From contig CM070580.1 in the NCBI GenBank assembly GCA_036346355.1, positions 23,675,374-23,739,373 of the forward strand: a stretch of 64,000 bases of DNA. Direction: 5' to 3'. A model generated the notes under the pieces. The model had not been told where the DNA came from. It made no database searches and saw nothing but the letters and a program-made list of their open reading frames with translations. Position numbers and translations under genes: made by a program. The stretch is from Rhipidocladum racemiflorum. Its lineage: Eukaryota > Streptophyta > Magnoliopsida > Poales > Poaceae. Shown piece by piece: positions 11,301-23,300 of this stretch; positions within the stretch are counted from its first letter, which is position 1; every line of letters begins with the position of its first letter.

Positions 11301-14300
11301 ATGGGAACCACAAAGATGTCCCAAACGGTGATGCCACTGAGCAAAAGACCCGGTAGAAGAAGCAACGGATGCTGAACCAGTGGATGAAACAGGGAGACTA
11401 GCAGAGGCAGTGGAAGGAAGATGAAGCCAATCAAGCTCCCAAAGACGTTGACAATCATGGCGGCGAGGGCCAGTCTCAACCAGAGCCCCCGTGCGGCGAT
11501 CCTGAACACAACAAGAATCAGAATCAAGGATAACCCGACATCCATGATCAGTAAGCTGGCCAGCGGATATGAGCTGCATAGTCAGTTTGGGAACATAAGA
11601 AACAGCAGGAACATGAAAAGAGGAAGACGAAAGAGTGACTCGTCCTACAACAGAAAGAGAAGTACAATCTGCGGTCTGCACAGTGATAGAAGCAACAAGA
11701 GGACTAATGGAATGTAGACCCGTGGGATCAGATGTCATATGAAAAGAAGCTCCAGAGTCGAGAATCCATTGTGTGATACCTGATGAGGAGGGTGGTTTAT
11801 CACTAAAAGATTGAGTAGCAGAACCAGCTGAACCTGTTGGTGTAGTGGCAGCCATGCGACATAGTAGCGTAAGAATCTCTTGAGTAGAGTCAGAACCAAT
11901 AGAAGTCCGCTGAGGAGAGGCACCCAAGAGTCCAGTGCCCTTAGAAGGGGGTCCACCTCGACGAGCAAGGTCCTTCCTCCTGTAGCAGAACTGCTCCACA
12001 TGTCTTCTCTTATTGCAGTAGGTGCAGTGAAGGCCTCCACCCCTAGTAGCCAAAACTGGAGTAGGCATCACTGACGGAAGAGTAGAACGAGGCGCCGCCA
12101 AGACTGAGGAAGACATCAATAGGCCCGCGCCACGAAGACGAGTCTCCTCGGTACGAATAACTGCAAGGGTGTAACACCATGGTTTGTATAATTAGATAAT
12201 TAAGTGCTTAATAGTGCCTTGAGTGCCATTTGGTTCTTAATTTGGTTTTAGTTGTGCCAGGGGTAAACCGTTCGAGTTGTTTCGCTCGATTTTGACCCGA
12301 AACCCTATATTGTGATCTGGCTAGAATTCTCTAGCAACCAAAGCCTAAAAACCATCCCTTGGAATCCTTAAACCCTTCCCCGAAGTTTCTCGAAGAAAAC
12401 ACTGAGTTTCGAAGCATTTTGCGAAGAAATCGAAGAAGTTGCAGCTGGAGCGGCAGTACCGCCGGCCAAAGGCCGATACTGCCAGACCTGCGGCACTACC
12501 GCCCCTAAGAAGCGGTGGTACCGGCCAAGAGGTCGGGGCAGGGGCAGGGGCAGCGGCGCCCATGTCGCTGCCCGGCTGACCAGCGTCGCCACCTCACCGG
12601 TTTCTAAAGGGTTCCCACGCCTCTTAGGCCCCCCCTAGCTACCTCTCTCTCTCCCTCACTCGATCTCCCTCACTCTCCCTCACCCTGGCTCTCTCCCTCT
12701 CCCGTTCTTCCTCGCCTCACTTGAACTCTCCCTCTCTTCTCCCTCTCCGGCGACCTAGGGCTCAAGTGGAGCAAGCCAAGGTGCTGGAGCTGCCTCTCTA
12801 GGTCCCAGGCAAGCTCAAGGCGGGTAAGAATCAAACCCTAGCTCATTCCGTTGGGATTTGAGCTCAAAACCCTAGATTTTCTATTTTTCCCTCCTTTTCT
12901 CCTTTTCGATTCAACCATAGAAACCAAGTATCAAATGGTGGGTTAGGGTTTAGTAGGGTTCCTAGACTTAGGTGGGGTCTAGAAGAATTAATTAGCGTAA
13001 AAGAATCGATTCGAAAACCCTAATTAGTCATTTGTCGGATTGATTCGCTAAAAAGTCAATTTCTTGAGTTTTGGAGTTTACTCTCAAAACCCCAACTCCA
13101 AAAGCCAAGAAAATGACTTTAGAATGTATCCGATACTGTTAGGGTTCGATTTTCGTAAGCAGAATCAAGTTCGGAAGCGATTCAAGTCGAAAATCGGAAT
13201 CTGACAAAAATTAGGGTTCTCGAGAGAATATAAGTGGAATTTGGGTCAAACGAACTCGAAACTCGCCGAGACTTGCGTGAACGAGTCCCTAGTGTTACTA
13301 GGAACCTAGCCATGCGACTGTCTCAAAGTTCTGACTCCGTTTGCGTAAAATCCTATTGTGCAAAACCCTAATTTCGCTTGAGGCCGGCACTACCGACGTT
13401 CTAGGGCCGGTACTACCGCTCGGGCGGCAGTACCGCAGCTACAACGCCGGTAGTTATTTTCCAGAGAGCCACCCTTTTGGCTCCGACACTCTGGGCGGTC
13501 GGCCACGTCTTCTTGACTTTGTGGCGATCTGCTGGCAGATAAAGCCGTCTTCTTGGGCTCCCTGATTAAATTCGGTCTCCTTTAGTTTAATTTATTCCTC
13601 GGTTTCTTGATTTGTATTGCTTTTGCTTTAATGCTTCTTTTGCCCTGTTTGGCTCATCCTTATTCGTTATTCTCGCTGTTTCTTTCTTTGTCTAATTGCT
13701 TAGACGTTGACGCGTCGGAGACTGCCGACGAGGACCCCGACTACGTTCCAGAGGACACAGTTGGAGAAGAGCAAACATGCAAGCATCTCCTTTGATCACT
13801 TTGATCCCATAATCGCAAAGATTAATTTCCAATTGTCAAAACTATATTGCATGCATATGTAAACAATAAAAATGTTAATTTGTGGGCTCTGGTAGATAAT
13901 CCTGATATTGGTGGTTTACCTTAATCGTCTCTTCAACCAGAGAACCTTTTTAAACCCTAATGACAATATAAACTTTGTAATAAATGTTAAATGGGTATAA
14001 TCGCTTAATAAATTGCATATGCTTAGCCAAGTTGTAGAAGAATCAAATATAGAATCAGGAATCAACTTTCAAGAATTATAATCAAATGCTTTATCTTCGA
14101 ATTGAATTAATGGTTAGGCGTGTGTTTGACACGGGTGAGATTTGGCATGGAATGGATGGGTTGGTCTGAAATTTCAGATTGGCGTACAAGGGATGGACTT
14201 GTACGGTGTTGGGTTGGTTTGGAACTTTAGTTTGGCGTACAAGGGACGGACTTGTACGGTGCAAGGGATGGACTTACACGGGGATAGTGATTAGTGCAAG

Positions 14301-17300
14301 GGATGGACTTGCACGGTTTTGGTATGGATTTTGGGAGATCTCACACGAGTCATAAGGACTGAACTTGATATTATCTATTGAGTCAATCAATACAACCACA
14401 TGAGCTAGTATGGGACAGCCTCGATCTAGTACAATAGTTGGGGGTTCGAGCTTGCGCTGCAATGGTTTGGGATGTATGAATGGTATAGATACCATTTGAG
14501 GCGGGCCCAATTCTGGAGGTTATAGCGGATTGGGAGCATGCCGGTACAACAGTGCATGCCTTGCTATGGGGTAAAGGACACGATGTGGTGTAAACCATCG
14601 TTAGATCTAAGTGGTTAGGGTTGGAAGGGCTTGATGGGGCGTAAAACATCGTCGGTACCTTGAGTACGAGCCTGACTTCCAACTTGTCTGGGAGAGCATG
14701 ATGGGGCGTAAACCATCATAGCTGCTCTCACACACAGCATGGATCAACATCGCTGGGCAAGTGCAAGTTTAACTCCAATGAATGGAACGATTGTGCCGCA
14801 GTCTAGCAAAACGGATACGGTGAGTATCGTGTGGCGTGGCTGACACAATTGCTAGTGTGTGTCATGTGGGTAAAGTGTACGATCTCTGCAGAGAACAAAT
14901 TTAATCGATTAGCCGTGCTCACTGTCAAGAGCAACTTGGGAAATATTGTCAAGTATAGACCTTTCGGTTTTGGGTTTTGGCTTTATAAAAGGAAAATGGT
15001 TGGTAGATGGAAATGATTTGGAAACTTCGGTTTGGAAATTGGTTCATAGCTTTGGAAATGGTGGATGGGGAATGAAAATGGATCCTTTGGTAGTGCCGAT
15101 CACTCGGTGGGATGAGGGATAAACGGATTTATGAATTGCTATAAATGTTTACTTATTCATGAAATAGCTGTCTTTCATTTCAGTTGTTCTTCAAAGTTCA
15201 CAATGTTTTTATCTATTGGTCTATTGCAAATAAAGTTGGTTTCATGCAAAGTGAAACCAGATAGAGGTCTATTCCATTGTCACAACTTGCATCTAATAAT
15301 ACTTGGAAACACTAAAGTTTTGCGAGTACATACGTGTACTCACCGTTTGCTCTAACATGACAACAAGCATAGAAGACGGTGCCGAAGGTAATGACGATGA
15401 TATCGACGACGAGTTTGGTGCCGCGGGCCCCGACGACTTTTGAGACGGCTATCTGGGTCTAACCTCCCAGTCGGTTGCCTATGAGTTGTGCTGGCTGATC
15501 ATGATTACTATGATTTATGGTTATAATAAGAACGGGTGGGAGCAACTAAAATAGTTCGATATAAATGCAGTGATAGAATTTTGAACAACTGATGACTAAT
15601 CATTCTCTTGGTTTTATTTGAGTAGAGAAGTATTTTTGTACGAAGAAATATTATATCTTTCTAGTGTTTCTGGTCCCAGTTTCGTCACGCCAAGCCTACA
15701 TGTACATTGTGGAAGTGCATCATTTGTGGTCTAAAGGCAAACTTTGCCTTTACTCCATCCACGCCGTCCGTTCCAAATGAGCGGTTAGATTTGTAGGCCA
15801 ACCGATGAGTGACAGCCAGTAGCCAAGTAAATGATTCACTGATACGCCGGACCACGTCTACGTCCGGCGCAGACACATGTGAGGGCGAGCAAGAATTCGG
15901 GTCGGACGTCCGGCGCCGAAACAGGGAAGGAGCCAGTTTTCTCTTACGTATTGGAAACGGATTAGGCAAGTTAAATAATTGAGTCGGTTAGGTCTTTTAG
16001 TATTTGAGTCGTTGGTTGTAATATGGCTGAATCGGATTTGTAAAAGACGCTTAGCGATCCTTATATAAAGGAATAAAGAGGCAAAAGAAAAGGTACGTTT
16101 GAGTACCACAAACACAAGTCTAGGCGCTGCCGTCGACAACCGGCCGGTGGCTCCGTCATAGCTAGCTACCATAGGTCGCCGGCGTTTCACGTCCGCGCCT
16201 TCCCGAACCAAGTCTGGCCAACGTCCCGGTACTCGGGCGTTTGAGCGAGAACATCCATATCAACTGGTATCAGATTCATCCGATCCTCCCATGGCATCAA
16301 GTGACGAGCGTCTAACCCAGCTAGAAGAGGCCACCGATCATCTCCGGTCTTCTGTGGCCGGCGTCGAGAAGAAACTGGATGAGCTACTTCGGGTGCTAAG
16401 CAAGCAGCAAGTAGGAGAAGGGCTTGCATCAGGGGGTGGTCCAAGCGGTTCAGGTGGATCCCATGCAAGCGACGCACACATCAGGGACCATCTTCAGCCG
16501 TCACAAGTTCGTCCTCGTGGAGGGGATCCGGACGACTGGGAACCTCGCGGGCTTGAACGGCGATGGCTCCCTCGAACACCACGATATGAACTGGCGTTGT
16601 TTGATGGCACAGAGGACCCGCTCCTCTGGCTTCGACAATGTGAGAGGTTCGCGCGCGCATACCGCGTGCCCGAATCAGATTGGGTGGAAATGGCAGGACT
16701 TCATCTAAGAGGGGAAGCTCAGGAGGTCCTCGACAATTGGGAACTCGAAGAACGAAATATCACATGGCAGGAGTTTCACGAGGTCTTCATCCAGCGTTTT
16801 ACGCGCCAGGCGAGCGCGGGTCCCCTGGGCGACTTGATCAATTTTAAGCAAGGCGAGCTGCGAGTGGATGATTATGCCCGACAATTCCAGCGGTTACTAT
16901 CTCGAGCGCCACGTATGAAGGAGGTGCAGATCGAAACATTTTCCGCAGGGTTGTCTGCAACTCTAGCGGCAGACGTCCGGAGGGACCGCCCTAGGGACTT
17001 GGCAGACGCCATCTATTTGGCTCGTGAGGCAGAGAGGCGTGAAGATGTATGGATCGCAAAGGCAAAACAGGGATCGACTCCAGTGGCAAAGTTCCGACCA
17101 ACATTCAGTCGGGGAACTGCGGCGACTTCGCCACACTCATCAGCAACATATGGGGCACCGCCGGTTTACGGGACAGATTCCGCAGGACAGAACTTCCGTT
17201 CGACCTCCCTTTCAACACAAGCCTCGGCACCAGCTGCAGTGGAGGGCCGCAAGAGCAACTCGACGGCCTCCCCGCCATCCACGGCAACGGCCTCGCCTTA

Positions 17301-20300
17301 CCGTCGTCGCTTGTCTCCATCCGAGATGGTAGAACGCAGAGAGAGGGGCTTATGCTACAATTGTGATGAAATCTTCTACAGAGGTCATCGTTGTAAAAGA
17401 TTATTCCATCTAGAAGTCATGGAGGCAGAAGAGTATGCCGAGCATCAATCGGAGGAGGAGGAGGAACCTGCTTTGTCAGCCCTCGCAGTCAAGGGTCCAA
17501 AGGCGGGCAGCACCATGCAAGTCAATTTATGGATGTCCGGCCAACCATTGCTAGGATTGATTGACAGTGGGAGCACCCACAATTTCATTGGGAGCCATGC
17601 CGCTCTCAGGATCGGGTCGTTACAGGAGATGGCCAGTAACCAGCATGTACGGGTGGCTAATGGCGCACACCTACCATGCTTAGGGCACGTTCCGGCAGGG
17701 TCATTCTCCATCGGCAAGCACACTTTTACGGCACCCTTCCTGGTGATTCCCTTAGAAGGCTTTGACGCCGTCCTTGGAGTACAGTGGCTACAGACTTTGG
17801 GAGACATTCGCTGGAATTTCGACTCCCTCCGCATGTCCTTTGTCCGTGAGGGGGAGTCGATCGTTTTCGAGGGCCTTAACCGCAAGGCCGAACAGAGATC
17901 CCACCTGGCTATGATAGATCCGTTGGATGCTGAAATTACCACCCTCTTGACAGTTTATGCGGACCTCTTCAAGGAGCCACAGTCTTTACCTCCTTCACGG
18001 GCTTGTGACCATCGTATTTGTCTAAAGGAGGGGACCGATCCAGTAGTAGTCCGGCCATACCGCTATCCTTTTCACCAAAAGGATGAGATCGAACGACAGT
18101 GTGATGAGATGTTGCGGCAAGGTATCATTAGACCGAGTCAATCACCATTTTCCTCACCAGTTCTCTTAGTCAAGAAAGAAGATGGCTCTTGGCGGTTTTG
18201 CATAGATTACCGCGCTCTCAACGATAAAACTATTAAAGACAAATTTCCAATTCCTGTCATTGAAGAATTACTGGATGAACTCCATGGCGCCACCTTCTTT
18301 TCCAAACTGGATCTCCGCTCAGGATATCACCAGATCCGTATGCACACCGAGGATATTGAGAAGACAGCTTTCAGGACCCATCATGGCCACTTTGAAAGTT
18401 TAGTTATGGCTTTCGGTCTTTGCAATGCTCCGTCAACGTTTCAAGCTCTCATGAACACTGTCCTTGCCAAGTTCCTACGGAAGTTTGTCTTGGTGTTTTT
18501 TGATGATATCCTCATATTCAGCAAGACTCGCGAAGAGCATTGGCGCCACCTACAGCTCGTTTTGGACAAACTTCGACTCCATCAACTGTACCTCAAGCAA
18601 TCCAAATGTTCCTTTGGCCAGCGATCCGTAGCCTACCTTGGGCACATCATCTCCGGTCGTGGCGTAGCCACAAATCCGGCCAAACTACAGGACATCGCGA
18701 ATTGGCGCACCCCTTCATCGGCCACCGACATCCGCAGTTTCTTGGGGCTCGCAGGCTACTACCGTCGTTTCATCCGAGGTTATGCAGCTATAGCGGAACC
18801 TCTAACAAGCCTTCTTCGCCACCGCTCATTCCATTGGACGGCAGCACAAGACCAAGCTTTCCAACAACTCAAAACTGCCCTGCAGTCCGCTCCCGTGCTC
18901 AGCCTACCTGACTTCAACAAACAATTTATCGTTGAGTGTGATGCATCTAGTCAAGGTGTCGGCGCGGTTCTCCAGCAAGAAGGCCATCCCATAGCTTTTT
19001 TCAGTCGTCAACTCGCTGCTCGACATACCAAACTCGCCGCATATGAACGGGAACTCATTGGACTGTCCAAAGCCATTCGCCATTGGCATCCATACCTTTG
19101 GGGAAGACCTTTCATTGTCCGAACAGATCACGCCAGCCTCAAGTATTTGTTGGAACAAGCTTTGATAACACCGCCGCAACAGCATTGGGTGAGCAAGCTC
19201 CTCGGATTCGATTTCAGGGTGGAGTACAAGCCAGGCGGTCAAATCGCGTCGCTGATGCCTTGTCCCGCCTGCCAGCACCACCCATACAGTGCGCTGCCCT
19301 TTCTGCCCCAGCCGATTCCATCTGGACGAAATGGCACACAGTTTTACGAGCAGATCCGGACGTACGCCTTCGTTGTGCCCAATTGGCCGCTACGACCAAC
19401 ACCATAGCTCCAGTCCCGGCCGACACACCAATCGCACAGGGCACCACAGCCGTTCAGGGGGACGCGTCAGGACCAGCAGCACAGCAGCCCCTTTGGGTGC
19501 ACCGGGACGGCCTGCTATACCGAGCCGGCCGATTATTCATTCCAGACGACTCCAACCTCCGCATCGAAATCGTAGCCGCATTTCACGATGTAACACACGA
19601 AGGCATCCAAAAGATATTCCATCGTGTAAAGCAGCAGTTTTTCTGGGATCATCTTCACGACACCGTCGCCGCATTCGTCAACAGCTGCGCCGTTTGCCAG
19701 CAGCACAAATCCTCCACACTGGCGCCTGCTGGATTGCTACAACCCCTGCCGATCCCGCACCACGTTTGGATGGATATTTCCATGGATTTCATCACGGGTC
19801 TTCCTAAATCACACGGAATGACGACTCTCATGGTGGTCGTTGACCGTCTCTCCAAATATGCCCACTTCATCGCCCTCAAGCGCATCTCATCCGCCCCCGA
19901 AATAGCAAACCTCTTTTTTGATCGGATTGTTCGCCTAAATGGGATGCCAGCTTCCATTGTTTCCGATAGAGACCCGGTGTTCACCAGCGCATTTTGGCAA
20001 GACCTCTTCCGTCAGTGTGGCACCCAGCTTTTAACATCATCTGCATACCACCCTCAGACCGACGGTCAGACCGAAGTAGTCAACCGTACCATTGAGATGT
20101 ACCTCCGTTGTTTGGCAGCCAATAACCCATCTTCATGGGCCCAGTGGCTTCCGTGGGCTGAATTCTGCTATAACACGTCCTACCACTCTGCTCTTCGCAT
20201 GACCCCCTTCGAGTTGGTATATGGGCGACCCCCTCCCAGCCTCCTGCCTTATTCCGAGGGAGCATCACCCATTGACACCATCGATTGTCAGCTCGTCGAT

Positions 20301-23300
20301 AGGGACAACTTGCTGGACCTGGCCAAACAACATCTTCTCAGTGCGCAAAACCGTATGAAGCAGCAGTACGACAGACACCATCGGGCCGTGACCTTTGAGG
20401 AAGGGTCATGGGTATGGTTGCGCCTCCAACGCCACCGACAAACATCACTTCGGAACTCCAGGCACCATAAACTGTCTCCGCGCTTTTTCGGACCATACAG
20501 AGTTGTGGCTAAAATCGGTCCGGTCGCCTACCGCCTTGAGTTGCCGGCGTCGGCTAAGCTGCATGATGTCTTCCATGTCTCCGTTCTCAAGCCCTTCCGG
20601 GGGACACCACCATCCGAACCACCAGAACTACCGGAGGATGCCGCCCCAACCCCTTCACCGACAGGGCACACTCCTCATCAACTCCTACGACAACGCTTCG
20701 TCCGGGGTCGTCGTCAGTTTCTCGTTCAATGGGACGGCAAATCTCAACAGGACGCCACATGGATGGACGCATTGGATCTGCGCCGCTCGTTCCCTGACTT
20801 CAAGCTTGAGGACAAGCTTGGTCCGGAGGGGGGGAGTATTGATACGCCGGACCACGTCTACGTCCGGCGCAGACACATGTGAGGGCGAGCAAGAATTCGG
20901 GTCGGACGTCCGGCGCCGAAACAGAGAAGGAGCCAGTTTTCTCTTACGTATTGGAAACGGATTAGGCAAGTTAAATAATTGAGTCGGTTAGGTCTTTTAG
21001 TATTTGAGTCGTTGGTTGTAATATGGCTGAATCGGATTTATAAAAGACGCTTAGCGATCCTTATATAAAGGAATAAAGAGGCAAAAGAAAAGGTACGTTT
21101 GAGTACCACAAACACAAGTCTAGGCGCTGCCGTCGACAACCGGCCGGTGGCTCCGTCATAGCTAGCTACCATAGGTCGCCGGCGTTTCACGTCCGCGCCT
21201 TCCCGAACCAAGTCTGGCCAACGTCCCGGTACTCGGGCGTTTGAGCGAGAACATCCATATCATTCACCATCTTTCATTCCTCCGCTTCTGTTCTTCCCGT
21301 CCATGGTTGGCAAGAGCTATCTCCCCTCTTGCTTGGCATCAGTCATTAGGCGCCTTCTATTCCCGACTTTACCATCTTGTTGTCGATCTTTCACTTAGTT
21401 TTTGCCTGCACACTTGACCCAGGCCACTTTATAGCCAATGTCTTGAAGAGGTTTGAATTGAGGGAAAGCCAGATTGCTCCACCAAATCGGAAATTCACTA
21501 TCGGAGCTTCGGGGAAACAGGTGCGTGTAATTGATTCTAGCCGACCGGTAGCTTGGGCACATAGGTTCTAGTATTGGTTTACTTTTTTTGGTTCCTTTAG
21601 GTAGCTGGGAAATCAATATTGTTGTGTTCATTTCCAGAAAAGATATACTATGATTTGCTTTCTTTAAAACTGATTCTCTGTAATTATTTTTTTGATTCAA
21701 GATGTGATCATATTACATCCAGAGAAAGGAAAAAATACAGTCCTGGGCAACACAGTGAAGTTTGTGAATTTTCTACCCGTTGCATGTGCTCTCTCTCTTT
21801 CTTTAAAGAATAATATTTCTTGTTTTACATTGACTGATGATGGTTTGACGCTTTGAAATGCTATAGAGCTTTGACGCCCGCACGAGGGGGAGAAGCGATT
21901 AGCGGCCGTGGCCGGGAAGAATAGAAATTACGACGAATTCTTAGGCCACTGATTAGTTATGAGGATCCGACCACTAATTTAGAATGGACGGTGTAAAGGT
22001 TATAACACAAAGTCAGAAAGTCGAGGGGTAGGTTTCCGTACGTCGCTTCGCCCTCAGCGACCGAGACGTTTCCACCGTTTGCGTCCCCCTTCTCCGGCCG
22101 CCGGCGAGGTGAACTGTTCTCCTCCCCTTCCTTCGTTTCCACCGTTCTCCAGATCTCCCCTCTCCCCCTTCTCCGGCGGCCGGGGTCATGACCTCCAGCC
22201 GGAGATCCCCCGTCAACATCCTTGTTGGGGATCATCTTTGCGCTGAGCAACCTCATCCAAATCTTTCTTTCTAGGATGGGTACTCCAATCCATGCAGTTT
22301 GTTGCGTGGTGGAATACTAATAGCAGTTTATTTTCCAAAATTTTTTGGTGTTCAACTGAACCACCATGCCCCACGCACGTTAGGTCCGCCCCTAATAGCA
22401 GTGGAGAACACTAGGATTGGGGCATGTTGCAACTTTTGGGAAGGCAATATGGCCTTCAAACCCAGGACCTATTCAGAGTACGCTTTACCCCTCCAATCCT
22501 TCACTATTATTGCCTTCTAAGGACGCTGTTCTTTCTGTGTTGCAGTCCTGTTCATACTTCATACATTACTATCTTGGGACAAATACTATAATGGTGTATG
22601 TTGTTTGCTGTGGAGGGGATTTTATCTGTTTTAGGATGTAGGCTTGAAGTTTTTTCACTTGAGGTTTCTTTTTTCCTTTGCAATCATCGGTTCCTGTTGC
22701 TCTGCCTACGCAATGTTGTCCTTTCAACCTTCAGGGTTTTAGTTAAGTTGAATGATGGATATGTTTTTTCCTATTTTGGTTGTTTTCACTTGTATATTTC
22801 CGTTGGCGATCTTACGTCTACGTGTATAGATATGCTTCTTGAATTCCTCCTCTGTGCATGCGTGTTCAAAGTGCGATTTACTCTGTTTGATGTGCTTTCT
22901 GTATGTACGTTATGCTCATTCTTAGGTGAAAGCTAGAATATTTTGTGTTTAGAATACAAACGATTCCAGAATTTTTGTTATAAGTGAGCAGCATAGTTAG
23001 TGCACTATTGGTCTTCGTGCACAGCACAATAAGAAGAACCGACTTTGCTGGACCGTATTATTTACTTCCTTTGGTGATGTATATATTGTATGATTTTACC
23101 TTCAAACAAGGAAGCAATTGTCACAAGAACTTTCATGTTTGAGTTGTTAGATTACAATTGCTTGTCTTCCCCTGTCATGCCATTTGTTTCTGTTGTCATT
23201 GCAGGTTCTGTCAAAGAATCTTCTACCACTAATAGACCTATTATTGTTCCCTTGAAACGTGCATTACAAGAAAGAATGGTTAAAACAGAGAGCTGCCATT

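Larger units (their letters stand above)
8475..12169 (-). mobile_element. Ty1/copia retrotransposon remnant, antisense in intron 10
   Basis: Minus-strand domain order is gag zinc knuckle, protease, integrase, reverse transcriptase, RNase H, as in Ty1/copia. A short 3' LTR candidate (8475-8603, TGTTA...TAACA ends, about 129 bp) abuts a polypurine tract (complement of CCCCCCTCAAACTC at 8605). The 5' part of gag and the 5' LTR are absent because the element stops abruptly at 12169, where another LTR-type sequence begins. Several frameshifts disrupt pol. A C-run followed by an A-run near 10640-10663 also interrupts it. It lies opposite to the host gene. Confidence 0.8.
15840..21262 (+). mobile_element. 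near-intact chromovirus-like Ty3/gypsy element
   Basis: 5423 bp, with two 423-bp LTRs that differ at only 2 positions, a 5-bp target duplication TTCAC (15835-15839 and 21263-21267), a PBS, a polypurine tract and a gag-pol region with a C-terminal chromodomain-like tail. Small size, short LTRs, one gag-pol frame and the tail fit the Reina clade of plant chromoviruses (inference). It is in the same orientation as the host gene. At an assumed 1.3e-8 substitutions per site per year, 2/423 implies roughly 0.2 million years. A single-base frame break in pol is the only obvious lesion. Confidence 0.92.

Noticed and set aside
18540..18911. Secondary-frame ORFs within gypsy pol
   Set aside because: Shadow frames of the RT/RNase H region.
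22598..22936. 112-codon ORF rich in Phe/Leu/Cys
   Set aside because: T-rich intron sequence upstream of exon 11; hydrophobic composition follows from base bias.
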